This document shows positions 27,859 to 35,670 of a stretch of 64,000 nucleotides of DNA, piece by piece. The translations under genes and the position numbers were made by a program. The notes below the pieces were generated by a model. The model saw only the letters and a list, made by a program, of their open reading frames with translations, had not been told where the DNA came from and made no database searches. Within the stretch, counting starts at the first letter, position 1, and each line of letters starts with the position of its first letter. The DNA is taken from NCBI RefSeq assembly GCF_900129935.1, contig NZ_FQXJ01000021.1, positions 1 through 64,000 of the forward strand, read 5' to 3'. The stretch is from Desulfosporosinus lacus DSM 15449. Lineage in GTDB: Bacteria; Bacillota; Desulfitobacteriia; Desulfitobacteriales; Desulfitobacteriaceae.

Positions 27859-27891
27859 AAAAAGAAAAAAGCTTGCAAATAATTTGCAAGC
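27859..27891 (-). terminator. Intrinsic terminator upstream of rocF
   Basis: GCTTGCAAA/TTTGCAAGC forms a 9-bp perfect stem (27871-27891, 3-nt loop), followed on the minus strand by TTTTTTCTTTTT. It ends transcription coming from 28467-29407 across the repeat island and isolates rocF. Confidence 0.85.
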
Positions 27892-28466
27892 ATATATTCA
27901 ATTCAAAATCACGCCCACCCCGGCTTGCACACCTTTACACAAGACCCAAGGTGCACATAAAATGTGCCTTCTCCTAAGCAACGCTCCTCGTACCTCGTAC
28001 CAAGACCCAAGACACAGTGTGACACGAGCGCGACGTCTTTACGTAAGCAGAATAGCAAACTTCCGTTTATGCTCCCGGCCCCAGACGCGGCCAGTGTACA
28101 GGGTCCCCTCCCGCCATCCTGCAAGAAGGCTAATCCGTGCGAAAACAGTGTTTTCGTGGGTTCCGGGGACACTTGGCCATCCATGGCCTGAGGACGACGG
28201 CACAGGACGTGCCTAGTGCAGGGTGCGCCATGGATGGCATAGCACACTGCCGGATCATCTGGCACGATAGTCTCCAGTGGAGAGTATCGCCGAAGCCGTG
28301 ATCCCCAAAGGAATACATACCGGCGTAGGATAGATTATCGCCGTAGGCGGGTTCTTTAAAATGATACTATCGCCGAAGGATGAACCCCGCTCCCCTAAGC
28401 CAGGAGAGCTTAAACGGTTAGTTTGCTCTGCGTCGTAAGCACCGAGCGCTGTGTCACACAAGTCCC
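27892..28466. repeat. Hairpin-rich gene-free island with nested palindromes and short repeats
   Basis: No credible gene lies here; overlapping short frames on both strands have no ribosome binding sites. Structures seen: AAGG-GCACA/TGTGC-CTT near 27948-27970; CGAAAAC/GTTTTCG (28140-28156); perfect 12-bp arms GCCATCCATGGC (28176-28187) and GCCATGGATGGC (28227-28238), enclosing GGCAC/GTGCC; a symmetric hairpin CGATA..TATCG (28265-28289); and TATCGCCGWAG three times (28285, 28336, 28368). GTGTGACAC (28017-28025) and its complement (28451-28459) flank most of it. It looks like accumulated non-coding repeat elements. Confidence 0.75.
28102..28159 (-). repeat. Inverted dispersed copy of the argD-carA repeat
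   Basis: This 58-bp segment matches the reverse complement of 19388-19445 at 54 positions. Two of the four differences are in the CGAARAC hairpin and preserve pairing (G-C in one copy, A-T in the other). Confidence 0.88.
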
Positions 28467-28901
28467 CTACTTTAGCAACCTAAAAATCACTTCTTCCTCA
28501 CTAAGACCTACTGACAATTTAAAAGTTCCTGCTCTAAACCGCCGCTCTGCTCTCATTTGACGAGTAAACGCTAAGAAAGCCTCTTTATCCTTAATTAATT
28601 CCTGAGCAAACAACAAATCAGCTATTTGTTCAGCACTGGCTCCCTTCGGAATAACAAAATCCCGATCAATTTGGGGTGAAACTTGGGGATCAGGCGGCAG
28701 ACTTTCTTTTTGATCAGATTCGATGGGCTGAACAGGCGGCGGAGAATCAGGTTCTTTTGTCGATTCATTTTTTGGAAGCGCTGTTTGTGGATTTAATTGA
28801 ACATCTGAGGGCTTCTGCTGTGGAGAGAAGAGCAGAGTCAACATAGCACTCAAAATTAGCCCTGAACCTAACCCAAGCCAAAAGGATCGTGTCACTTTCA
28901 A
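28467..28901 (-). CDS. MltG/YceG N-terminal-domain-like membrane protein without catalytic domain
   Basis: The 144-residue protein has one N-terminal membrane helix (about 8-24), a proline- and charge-rich linker (about 28-75), and a C-terminal domain (about 76-144) reading FVIPKGASAEQIADLL, FRAGTFKLSVGLSEEEVI. This closely resembles the LysM-like N-terminal subdomain of the endolytic transglycosylase MltG, but the catalytic YceG domain is missing. Spore-forming Firmicutes often carry such stand-alone proteins, so I do not call it a pseudogene. The start is TTG at 28901, overlapping the upstream stop (TTGA), with GGAGG 9 nt before. A cell-wall role is inferred only from the domain and from nearby cwlD. 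Confidence 0.7.
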   Translation of the reverse strand: MKVTRSFWLGLGSGLILSAMLTLLFSPQQKPSDVQLNPQTALPKNESTKEPDSPPPVQPIESDQKESLPPDPQVSPQIDRDFVIPKGASAEQIADLLFAQELIKDKEAFLAFTRQMRAERRFRAGTFKLSVGLSEEEVIFRLLK

Positions 28902-29407
28902 CTGTTCTTACCTCCATCTGGTTGCATTCGCAATACCATCCTTACCGCATCTTGGCTTAAAAACAAACGTTGGGCAATTTCCGGTATACGTTGCCCATTT
29001 GCGGCGAGTTCCAATACTTCTTGGTATTTTGGTGAGAGATGGGGGTGGGGTTCAACTTCACTTTGCATTATCTCTTTTTGCGTTTTAAACAAACTAAAAT
29101 CATAAGTTTCTTTGGCTTGGATTTCTCCAGCTTCAAGTTCCTCAGGGCTAGGTTCCTCCGCATTGGTTTCTTTTTCTATAGATATAATTTTTCTGTTTTC
29201 AACTTCTTGAATATCTTTCACTCTAGCTTCTAACAGTTTACTTTCGAGCTCATAAACCTGATCTTGGACCCGAATAACTTCTCTCTTCAAATACGCTAAC
29301 CCTTTCAAGGCTGTCAAGGCTTCTTCGTTGGGTGGATTCTGCCAACGCCAACCCAAAAATAAGAAACAAACTCCTAGAAGAAATAATATAATGGGCAGAA
29401 TGTCCAC
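28898..29407 (-). CDS. Membrane-anchored coiled-coil protein with C-terminal HTH-like segment
   Basis: I do not recognise a named family with certainty. The 169-residue protein has an N-terminal membrane helix (about 3-21), a predicted coiled coil (about 35-75, heptad-like LKREVIRVQDQVYELESKL), an acidic linker, and a C-terminal segment (about 125-160) reading YQEVLELAANGQRIPEIAQRLFLSQDAVRMVL. That segment has the pattern of a sigma region 4/LuxR-like helix-turn-helix. The start is GTG at 29407 with AGGGAG 5 nt upstream. It overlaps the MltG-like gene by 4 nt, so the two are translated together. DNA binding by a membrane-bound HTH is possible but unproven. Confidence 0.65.
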   Translation of the reverse strand: MDILPIILFLLGVCFLFLGWRWQNPPNEEALTALKGLAYLKREVIRVQDQVYELESKLLEARVKDIQEVENRKIISIEKETNAEEPSPEELEAGEIQAKETYDFSLFKTQKEIMQSEVEPHPHLSPKYQEVLELAANGQRIPEIAQRLFLSQDAVRMVLRMQPDGGKNS

Positions 29408-29510
29408 AAATACTCCCTACTTTCACAGATATCTTTATTTTAATTAGACATTCGCGAAAAGAAAATAGTTTCCCTGCAAAAACTAATATTATTCAACGAA
29501 ATTCTCTAAT

Positions 29511-30242
29511 TTATCTGGAACCTTTATTACCAGCTTGTTTACTAAAATAAGTACTTACACCTTGAAAAATTGCAATTGCTAACCTTTGTTGATATTCGGG
29601 AGTGGTCAACAACTGTTCTTCTTGAAGGTTTGAAAGAAATCCTAGTTCGACAGTCACGGCTGCCTGATTTGCCTTCTTTAAGACGTAAATATCTTGATTT
29701 CCTTTAGCAACTCTTTTGGTATCTGTCATACTGTTTAGCTCTTGCTGAATCGATTGAGCTAAGAGCTTTCCTTCCGGAGAATCTGAATGATAAAATGTTT
29801 GTGCCCCTGTGAGTTTCGCATCAGGAAAACTATTGGCATGAATACTTAAATATACTTCAGCTTTAGAGTCCATCGCCAATTGAATGCGTTGGGCTAAATC
29901 CTCTCTCTTCCGCCTCAAAAGCCCTTGAGAATTACCTAGGTCTCGGTCATCTTCGCGAACCATAATTGTCTTAGCTCCACTTTGCTGAACCAACGCTTGC
30001 AAGCGTTTGGACACAGCCAAGGTAATATCTTTTTCTAATACTTTGCTTATTCCAACGGCACCGGGATCCACACCTCCGTGACCGGCGTCAATTACCATGA
30101 CTCGATCTCCCAAGGTCCAGCTCCATATTTCTTTATCCTGTCCACTAAATCCAGCTACCATAGCTAACGTCAAAAAAAGTGTAAGCACAATTCCTAAAAA
30201 TATCTTGCGGCGTTTCACACTTATAACCCAAATCGGTTTCAT
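29511..30242 (-). CDS. cwlD: N-acetylmuramoyl-L-alanine amidase, germination/sporulation type
   Basis: CwlD removes peptide side chains from spore-cortex peptidoglycan, the first step of muramic-delta-lactam formation needed for germination. The 243-residue protein has an N-terminal membrane/signal helix (about 12-30) and an Amidase_3 domain with zinc ligands in VIDAGHGGVDPG, the E of LEKDITL, and the YLSIHANSF histidine; the catalytic glutamate is in VELGFLSN. AGGGGAGGG precedes the ATG. Length fits CwlD rather than the long autolysins. It implies a spore-former. I could not identify a convincing sporulation sigma promoter in the 263-bp gap upstream. Confidence 0.88.
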   Translation of the reverse strand: MKPIWVISVKRRKIFLGIVLTLFLTLAMVAGFSGQDKEIWSWTLGDRVMVIDAGHGGVDPGAVGISKVLEKDITLAVSKRLQALVQQSGAKTIMVREDDRDLGNSQGLLRRKREDLAQRIQLAMDSKAEVYLSIHANSFPDAKLTGAQTFYHSDSPEGKLLAQSIQQELNSMTDTKRVAKGNQDIYVLKKANQAAVTVELGFLSNLQEEQLLTTPEYQQRLAIAIFQGVSTYFSKQAGNKGSR

Positions 30243-30461
30243 TCCTATCCCTCCCCTAGTCTATTCCGTCTTACCTTATGGGGGAGACCTCCAGAATATT
30301 CGTTTGGCTTGTCACAAAAAGTTTTACTAACCCAGTTCAAACTATTATCTTTTCGGATAATGAACATTCACCTGACAATATAGGACCCTTTCTCTAACAT
30401 TTAAGTATCCAATTTACAAGTGAAAGGATAACTCTATTGTGAGCAAATATATGTTTCCTAA

Positions 30462-30491
30462 TACAAAAAGGAAGGGATAAATCCCTTCCTT
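30462..30491 (-). terminator. Intrinsic terminator after rpsI
   Basis: A 10-bp perfect stem AAGGAAGGGA/TCCCTTCCTT with a 4-nt loop is followed on the minus strand by TTTTT. It ends the rplM-rpsI unit, 15 nt beyond the rpsI stop. Confidence 0.9.
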
Positions 30492-30505
30492 TGAATTGCA
30501 CTGTA

Positions 30506-30901
30506 TTAACGTTTCGAAAATTGTGGAGCTTTACGAGCTTTCTTCAAGCCGTATTTGCGACGCTCTTTCATACGTGGGTCACGTGTAAGAAAGCCAGCTC
30601 TCTTAAGACTTGGACGGAGACTAATATCTGCCTTTAACAAAGCACGAGCAATTCCTAAACGAATCGCACCAGCTTGGCCAGTAGTTCCCCCCCCATGAGC
30701 GAGAGCAATAACATCATATTTAGCAAGTGTATCTGTAATATTAAATGGTTGTTGAACAATCATTTCCAGAGTTTTCTTACCAAAATACTCCGCTAATTCA
30801 CGCTTATTAATGATGAATTTTCCTTCACCGGGAATAAGACGAACACGAGCAATTGCATTTTTGCGTCGTCCAGTCGCTGCGTATTGTAATTGAGTTGCCA
30901 T
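30506..30901 (-). CDS. rpsI: 30S ribosomal protein S9
   Basis: S9 sits in the 30S head; its conserved C-terminal tail reaches the P-site tRNA anticodon. The 131-residue protein shows [16 protein letters not shown] near the N terminus and ends RKAPQFSKR, the tRNA-contacting tail. Length is standard. It follows rplM after 17 nt and shares its promoter and leader, ending at the terminator 30462-30491. Confidence 0.97.
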   Translation of the reverse strand: MATQLQYAATGRRKNAIARVRLIPGEGKFIINKRELAEYFGKKTLEMIVQQPFNITDTLAKYDVIALAHGGGTTGQAGAIRLGIARALLKADISLRPSLKRAGFLTRDPRMKERRKYGLKKARKAPQFSKR

Positions 30902-30918
30902 GTTTTACTTCCTCCTTC

Positions 30919-31350
30919 CTACTGAATTGTCCAGATTTCAGGTTGTTGAGCTTGATGGGGGTGTGTATCTCCCTTGTACACTTTTAACTTAGTGTACATT
31001 TGGGCGCCCAACTTGTTATGAGGAAGCATTCCCTTCACAGCATGTTCCATAGCTCGTTCTGGCATGATTTGCATTAACTTTTTGTAAGGAACTTCTTTTA
31101 ACCCGCCAGGATATCCTGAGTGACGACGATACATTTTATCGTTTAGTTTGTTACCTGTTAAGACTAATTTTGCAGCATTAATAATAATGACATGGTCCCC
31201 CGTGTCAACATTAGGGGTGAATGTCGGTTTATGTTTACCTCTCAGGAGACGTGCTGCTTCAGTAGCAATACGACCCAAGGGGATTCCCTCAGCGTCAATA
31301 ATATACCATTTACGCTCCTGTTCTTGTGCTTTCGCAAAAAACGTGGACAT
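30919..31350 (-). CDS. rplM: 50S ribosomal protein L13
   Basis: L13 is an early assembly protein of the 50S subunit. The 143-residue protein has the family motifs [33 protein letters not shown] and [26 protein letters not shown] ribosome binding site precedes the ATG. It has its own promoter (31472-31500) and a structured leader that probably mediates autoregulation, so rplM-rpsI is a separate unit from the truA/rplQ genes upstream. Confidence 0.97.
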   Translation of the reverse strand: MSTFFAKAQEQERKWYIIDAEGIPLGRIATEAARLLRGKHKPTFTPNVDTGDHVIIINAAKLVLTGNKLNDKMYRRHSGYPGGLKEVPYKKLMQIMPERAMEHAVKGMLPHNKLGAQMYTKLKVYKGDTHPHQAQQPEIWTIQ

Positions 31351-31465
31351 GACTTTCCCTCCAATTTAGAAGTTTTGCTGTTTTTCCTCACTCGCATGGG
31401 GCTCAATCATGCTTGCGTATGCCAAGGGCATGGGGCTCAATCATATCCAAGGCATAAAAACTCAT
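31351..31465 (-). promoter_or_regulatory. Probable L13 leader with duplicated hairpin
   Basis: The leader between the rplM promoter and its start contains GCATGGGGCTCAATCAT twice on the plus strand (31394-31410 and 31428-31444), a 34-bp period. On the RNA strand each copy reads ATGATTGAGCCCCATGC and can fold GCATG/CATGC. Position and content suit the autoregulatory L13 leader known upstream of rplM in low-GC Gram-positives; I recall that motif only approximately. Confidence 0.55.
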
Positions 31466-31471
31466 ATTGAT

Positions 31472-31500
31472 ATTCTATTTAAAATTGAACCTAATGTCAA
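31472..31500 (-). promoter_or_regulatory. Sigma-A promoter of rplM-rpsI
   Basis: On the minus strand -35 TTGACA (31495-31500), 17-bp spacer, -10 TAGAAT (31472-31477). It lies just beyond the truA stop codon. Confidence 0.85.
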
Positions 31501-31503
31501 GCT

Positions 31504-32289
31504 TTATTTAAAAAGCTCTTTAAAGACCTCAAATGGGCTTTCATCCGTATAATTTACATGGACTAATGTTAAGCCGTGCGCAGGTGCAATCATGCGAGCG
31601 CGCTTCCGATCATGACTGGCAATGATTTCGGGAATCTCTCCAGGGAGAGTACGTCCCTTACCTACCTCCATAAGTGTTCCGACAATAATACGGACCATGT
31701 GGTATAGAAACCCATCTCCCACGCAGGATACTCTAATTAATCGGTTGTCCTCTTCTCTTACTTGACACCTATAAATCGTTCGTTCAAACCTCTTACTATC
31801 ACCACCTGCAGCTGCAAAGGTTTTGAAATTATGTCGTCCTTCCAGAAAGGCAGCCGCTTGTTGCATGAAGTCAGTATTTAAGGGTATGGGCATATGGGAT
31901 GCATAAAGACGCTTAAATATATCCGGTACACGCTTATTATCAATCAGATAATCATAGCGCTTCCATTTTGCTGACCATCGGGCATTAAACTCGTCCGCAA
32001 CACACTCCGCCTCGAGTATGCGAATGTCCCTTGGAAGCAGACTGTTAAATGCCTTAGGGATTTTTTCCTCGGGAATTCTAGCGGCTGTCATGAAATTTAC
32101 AATTTGACCGGAGGCGTGCACCCCCGCATCCGTCCGACCTGCCATAGCTAGAGTTATCTTTTCCTCGATGAGTCTCGCCCATACAGATTCCAAGGTTCCC
32201 TGAACTGTGGGCCCATGGGCTTCATCCTGTCGTTGGAATCCATGATAGTTTGTTCCGTCATAGGCTAGTTTTAGACGAATGTTTCGCAT
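31504..32289 (-). CDS. truA: tRNA pseudouridine(38-40) synthase
   Basis: TruA converts uridines 38-40 in the anticodon arm of many tRNAs to pseudouridine. The 261-residue protein has the family start LAYDGTNYHGFQRQ, the catalytic aspartate in GRTDAGVHASGQ, and FLYHMVRIIVGTLMEVGKG near the C terminus. Two ATGs (32298 and 32289) are possible; GGAGG lies only 2 nt before the first and 11 nt before the second, so I prefer 32289. It directly follows rplQ; the ecf transporter genes that commonly lie between rplQ and truA in Firmicutes are absent. Confidence 0.93.
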   Translation of the reverse strand: MRNIRLKLAYDGTNYHGFQRQDEAHGPTVQGTLESVWARLIEEKITLAMAGRTDAGVHASGQIVNFMTAARIPEEKIPKAFNSLLPRDIRILEAECVADEFNARWSAKWKRYDYLIDNKRVPDIFKRLYASHMPIPLNTDFMQQAAAFLEGRHNFKTFAAAGGDSKRFERTIYRCQVREEDNRLIRVSCVGDGFLYHMVRIIVGTLMEVGKGRTLPGEIPEIIASHDRKRARMIAPAHGLTLVHVNYTDESPFEVFKELFK

Positions 32290-32330
32290 GATAAGCATAG
32301 CCTCCGCTACATACTAAGGTGTACCACAAA

Positions 32331-32365
32331 GGCTGGGAATGCTTAACCTTGTAAGCAACCCAGCC
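32331..32365 (-). terminator. Weak hairpin terminator after rplQ
   Basis: GGCTGGG (32331-32337) pairs with CCCAGCC (32359-32365), with inner TGCTTA/TAAGCA pairing; only TTTG follows on the minus strand. It may end or attenuate the alpha operon before truA. Confidence 0.5.
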
Positions 32366-32378
32366 CTTAAGTACCGCA

Positions 32379-32717
32379 TTATACGAGTTCGATGATTACC
32401 ATTGTGGCAGCATCTCCTCGACGTAAGCCGAGTCTCATGATCCGAGTATAGCCGCCTTGACGGTCAGCATATTTCGGCGCGATAGTATCAAATAACTTCG
32501 TAACAACATCTTCATCCATTAGATAAGCCATTGTTAAACGACGGGCAGCCAAATCTCCTTGCTTGCCAAGTGATATCATCTTTTCAGCAATAGCATTCAG
32601 TTCCTTGGCGCGTGCTTCTGTCGTTTGAATACGCTCATGTCTTAACAGGGAAGTGACAATGTTACGCAACATTGCCCCGCGATGACCAGTGTTTTTTCCT
32701 AACTTGCGGTAAGCCAA
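32379..32717 (-). CDS. rplQ: 50S ribosomal protein L17
   Basis: L17 lies near the peptide exit tunnel of the 50S subunit. The 112-residue protein shows [23 protein letters not shown] at its N terminus and the conserved [15 protein letters not shown]. It is the short bacterial form. It ends the alpha operon, 26 nt after rpoA. Confidence 0.97.
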   Translation of the reverse strand: MAYRKLGKNTGHRGAMLRNIVTSLLRHERIQTTEARAKELNAIAEKMISLGKQGDLAARRLTMAYLMDEDVVTKLFDTIAPKYADRQGGYTRIMRLGLRRGDAATMVIIELV

Positions 32718-32743
32718 TTACATTCCCCTCCTTTTGCACCGAA

Positions 32744-33691
32744 TTAGTCTTCAGCAGGCCGGAAAGATAAACCTAAGTCCTTAAGTTTAAATTCCACTTC
32801 TTCTAAAGACTTGCGACCAAGGTTACGTACTTTAATCATGTCTTCTTCCGTTTTTTGGGTCAACTCTTCAACAGAGTTAATCCCTGCCCGTTTCAGGCAG
32901 TTGTAAGAACGAACAGACAGATCTAATTCCTCAATCGTCATCTCGAGGATTTTATCTTTGGCTTCCTCTTCTTTTTCCACCAAAACCTCAATACTATTGA
33001 GTTTATCAGTGAGTCCCATGAAAAGGCGCAGATGATCACTTAGGATTTTGGCTGCCGAACTGGTAGCTTCTTCCGGTGAAATACTGCCATTAGACCATGC
33101 TTCAAGGGTTAACTTGTCATAGTCTGTGATCTGACCAACCCGGGTATCCTCTACCGTGTAGTTGACCTTGTAAATCGGGGCAAAGATGGAGTCAATGGGG
33201 ATAACTCCGATGACATGATCTGGCTTCTTGTTTTTGTCAGCAGGAACGTAGCCACGGCCGCGTTCTACCGTCATTTCCATAAATAGCCGACCATCTTTAT
33301 CTAATGTCGCAATCTTCAAGTCATTGTTTAAAATCTCAATATCTGGGTCAGTTATAATATCTCCTGCCAAGACAACCCCTTCACCCTGGGCTTCAATACG
33401 TATAACCCTAGACTCATCCGTATAGCCCTTCAGAGCAAGAGACTTCAAATTGAGAATAATGTCTGTAACGTCTTCCAAAACACCCGGAATCGTTGAGAAC
33501 TCGTGTAGTACTCCTTCGATTTTGACTGATGTTACCGCTGATCCCTCGAGAGAGGACAGGAGAATCCGCCTTAAAGAATTTCCTAAGGTGATCCCATATC
33601 CTCGCTCAAGAGGTTCAACAATGAATTTTGCATAGGAGTTATCTTCAGAACGCTCGATACACTCGATTCTGGGCTTCTCGATTTCTAACAT
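32744..33691 (-). CDS. rpoA: DNA-directed RNA polymerase alpha subunit
   Basis: The alpha dimer scaffolds RNA polymerase assembly, and its C-terminal domain binds promoter UP elements and activators. The 315-residue protein has the N-terminal dimerisation domain (1-230, [18 protein letters not shown]) and alpha-CTD (about 245-315) with the helix-hairpin-helix [11 protein letters not shown] start it at ATG 33691 (LEIEKPRI), as in Bacillus, not at the frame's upstream ATG 33742, which lacks a ribosome binding site. Confidence 0.97.
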   Translation of the reverse strand: MLEIEKPRIECIERSEDNSYAKFIVEPLERGYGITLGNSLRRILLSSLEGSAVTSVKIEGVLHEFSTIPGVLEDVTDIILNLKSLALKGYTDESRVIRIEAQGEGVVLAGDIITDPDIEILNNDLKIATLDKDGRLFMEMTVERGRGYVPADKNKKPDHVIGVIPIDSIFAPIYKVNYTVEDTRVGQITDYDKLTLEAWSNGSISPEEATSSAAKILSDHLRLFMGLTDKLNSIEVLVEKEEEAKDKILEMTIEELDLSVRSYNCLKRAGINSVEELTQKTEEDMIKVRNLGRKSLEEVEFKLKDLGLSFRPAED

Positions 33692-33760
33692 CGGAATGCA
33701 CCTTCTTTCTCGAGAACTTGATATACAAACCATCCGACCCAAATGGGTTGAACGTCAACA

Positions 33761-34390
33761 TTAACGGGAGTATTTCTCCACGATGAGGTGTTCTTGGATA
33801 GGCAGTTGAATATCTTCACGAGTAGGCAGTGCAACTACAGTTCCAGCAGCAGTATTGGCATCCAAGCTCAACCAACCGGGAACCGAACGCGTACCCAGGT
33901 TTTCGAGGAGTTGTTTCATACGTGGCGAGCTCTTACTGCCTTCTTTGACAGCAATGACTTCACCAGCACGTACCGAATAGGAAGCGATATCAACTTTTTT
34001 ACCATTTACGGTAAAATGACCGTGATTAACGAGTTGACGAGCTTCTGGGCGCGATGATGCAAAACCCAAATGGAAAACGACATTATCAAGTCGACGTTCC
34101 AGCAGAACCAACAAGTTTTCACCGGTTACCCCTTTACGACGGGCAGCCTCGTCAAAATAACTACGGAATTGTTTTTCCATGACGCCGTACATGCGGCGTG
34201 CTTTTTGTTTTTCTCGCAACTGAAGACCATACTCAGTGGGCTTCTTTGCACGGGCTTGGCCGTGTTGGCCAGGAGCGTAAGCACGACGGTCGATCGCGCA
34301 CTTACCAGTATAACAACGTTCTCCTTTAAGGAATAACTTCATTCCTTCACGACGACATAAGCGACAGACTGGTCCAGTATATCTAGCCAT
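33761..34390 (-). CDS. rpsD: 30S ribosomal protein S4, zinc-binding form
   Basis: S4 nucleates 30S assembly on 16S rRNA, helps translational accuracy and can autoregulate translation. The 209-residue protein keeps four cysteines (C9, C12, C26, C31), the zinc-binding form, and an S4 RNA-binding domain with [16 protein letters not shown] start it at ATG 34390 behind ATAGGAGGTG; the frame's longer reading from 34438 runs into rpsK. Confidence 0.97.
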   Translation of the reverse strand: MARYTGPVCRLCRREGMKLFLKGERCYTGKCAIDRRAYAPGQHGQARAKKPTEYGLQLREKQKARRMYGVMEKQFRSYFDEAARRKGVTGENLLVLLERRLDNVVFHLGFASSRPEARQLVNHGHFTVNGKKVDIASYSVRAGEVIAVKEGSKSSPRMKQLLENLGTRSVPGWLSLDANTAAGTVVALPTREDIQLPIQEHLIVEKYSR

Positions 34391-34403
34391 GATTACACAC
34401 CTC

Positions 34404-34793
34404 CTATACCCTTCTGCGTTTCGGTGGCCGACAGCCATTGTGTGGAATCGGTGTCACGTCTTTAATTAAATTAACTTCTAAACCTGCAGCTTGCAGGGCT
34501 CGAATAGCAGCTTCTCGTCCAGCTCCAGGTCCTTTTACATAGCATTCAACATCTTTTAAGCCATGTTCCATTGCAACTTTAGCACAGGTTTCGGCAGCCA
34601 TTTGGGCTGCAAAAGGTGTACTCTTACGAGAACCCTTAAATCCAAGAGAACCTGCACTGGACCAGGAGAGTGCGTTCCCGCTGGTATCCGTAATGGTCAC
34701 CATGGTATTGTTGAAAGTAGATTTGATATGAGCAATTCCACTTTCAATATTCTTGCGTTCCCGGCGTTTTGTCCGGACAACTTTACGTGCCAT
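34404..34793 (-). CDS. rpsK: 30S ribosomal protein S11
   Basis: S11 lies on the 30S platform near the mRNA exit and the E site. The 129-residue protein contains [17 protein letters not shown], the AAQMAAE stretch and the C-terminal [16 protein letters not shown] tail, all typical. It lies 18 nt after rpsM in the alpha operon. Confidence 0.97.
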   Translation of the reverse strand: MARKVVRTKRRERKNIESGIAHIKSTFNNTMVTITDTSGNALSWSSAGSLGFKGSRKSTPFAAQMAAETCAKVAMEHGLKDVECYVKGPGAGREAAIRALQAAGLEVNLIKDVTPIPHNGCRPPKRRRV

Positions 34794-34811
34794 CTCGGTT
34801 ATCCCCCCTTA

Positions 34812-35183
34812 TTACTTTTTACGTTTTGCTCCAACAGTCTTAGCCGGACCCTTACGGGTTCGGGCATTGGTTTTCGTGCGTTGCCCCCGAACCGGAAGTC
34901 CGCGACGATGGCGCAGCCCGCGATAAGAACCAATTTCCATAAGACGTTTGATATTGAGGGAAACTTCGCGACGCAAGTCGCCTTCAATTTTAATCTCTTT
35001 ATCAATAAATTCCCGAAGCTTGCTGACTTCATCTTCTGACAAGTCACGCACTCGGACATCCGGGCTTACACCCGTTTTAGCGAGAATCTTATGTGAAGTT
35101 GGTAGCCCTATCCCAAAAATATAGGTCAAAGCTATCTCTAAACGTTTCTCGCGCGGTAAGTCAACTCCAGCGATACGTGCCAT
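34812..35183 (-). CDS. rpsM: 30S ribosomal protein S13
   Basis: S13 sits in the 30S head, contacts the P-site tRNA and forms bridges to the 50S subunit. The 123-residue protein starts [25 protein letters not shown] and ends with the basic tail [12 protein letters not shown]. Length is typical. It begins the alpha-operon part, after rpmJ. Confidence 0.97.
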   Translation of the reverse strand: MARIAGVDLPREKRLEIALTYIFGIGLPTSHKILAKTGVSPDVRVRDLSEDEVSKLREFIDKEIKIEGDLRREVSLNIKRLMEIGSYRGLRHRRGLPVRGQRTKTNARTRKGPAKTVGAKRKK

Positions 35184-35237
35184 CTAAAATTTACACCTCC
35201 ACTATTTCAGTTCTGGAAACAATATAAAATCGGTGCA

Positions 35238-35256
35238 TTGGAGATTTTCTCCAATC
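35238..35256. other. Small hairpin between rpmJ and rpsM
   Basis: ATTGGAGA/TCTCCAAT forms a perfect 8-bp stem with a 3-nt loop, with no T-run. It could be an mRNA element in the rpmJ-rpsM gap. Confidence 0.5.
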
Positions 35257-35276
35257 AGCCGCGCAACCGAAACTTT

Positions 35277-35390
35277 TTAGCCTTGTCTTTGCTTGTGTTT
35301 CGGATTTTCACAAATGATCATGACTTTACCATGGCGACGAATAATTTTACATTTTTCACAGATCTTTTTAACAGAAGGCTTTACTTTCAC
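35277..35390 (-). CDS. rpmJ: 50S ribosomal protein L36
   Basis: This 37-residue protein is the smallest ribosomal protein and binds 23S rRNA near the decoding side of the 50S. The zinc ligands C11, C14, C27 and H32 are all present, so it is the zinc form. The start is GTG at 35390 behind GGGAGGG. Sequence begins [16 protein letters not shown] and ends HKQRQG, as in Bacillus. It lies between infA and rpsM, the usual order. Confidence 0.96.
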   Translation of the reverse strand: MKVKPSVKKICEKCKIIRRHGKVMIICENPKHKQRQG

Positions 35391-35411
35391 TGTAATCCCT
35401 CCCTTTGGTCA

Positions 35412-35630
35412 TTACTTAAACCTGTATGTGATTCTTCCTCGAGACAGATCATAAGGGGAAAGCTCCACAGTGACCCGATCTCCCGGCAGAATTCTAATAA
35501 AATTCATGCGGATTTTTCCAGAGACATGCGCTAATACCTTGTGTCCATTCGCCAACTCAACTTGGAACATGGCATTTGGCAACGGCTCTAAAACTTTACC
35601 TTCAACTTCAATCACGTCTTCTTTTGACAT
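35412..35630 (-). CDS. infA: Translation initiation factor IF-1
   Basis: IF-1 occupies the 30S A site during initiation and assists IF-2 and IF-3. The 72-residue protein is one S1-like OB fold with [19 protein letters not shown] and [21 protein letters not shown]. Length is standard. It lies between map and rpmJ. The KOW-domain (L14e-like) gene seen between map and infA in some Clostridia is absent. Confidence 0.97.
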   Translation of the reverse strand: MSKEDVIEVEGKVLEPLPNAMFQVELANGHKVLAHVSGKIRMNFIRILPGDRVTVELSPYDLSRGRITYRFK

Positions 35631-35670
35631 AATTATTTACCCCTCCTCTGGCATTCCCTACGCCTCGCAC

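Noticed and set aside
27750-27870. Sigma-54 promoter (TTGGCA..TTGC) upstream of rocF
   Set aside because: The GG to GC distance is 9 bp instead of 12; the sequence is better explained as a GGCA/TGCC hairpin.
27884-28461. Several overlapping short frames on both strands in the repeat island
   Set aside because: They arise from GC-rich palindromes; none has a start signal or recognisable protein sequence.
28467-28901. Pseudogene of mltG
   Set aside because: It has its own coupled start, intact frame and terminator-bounded unit; no remnant of the catalytic domain follows, so a stand-alone protein is more likely.
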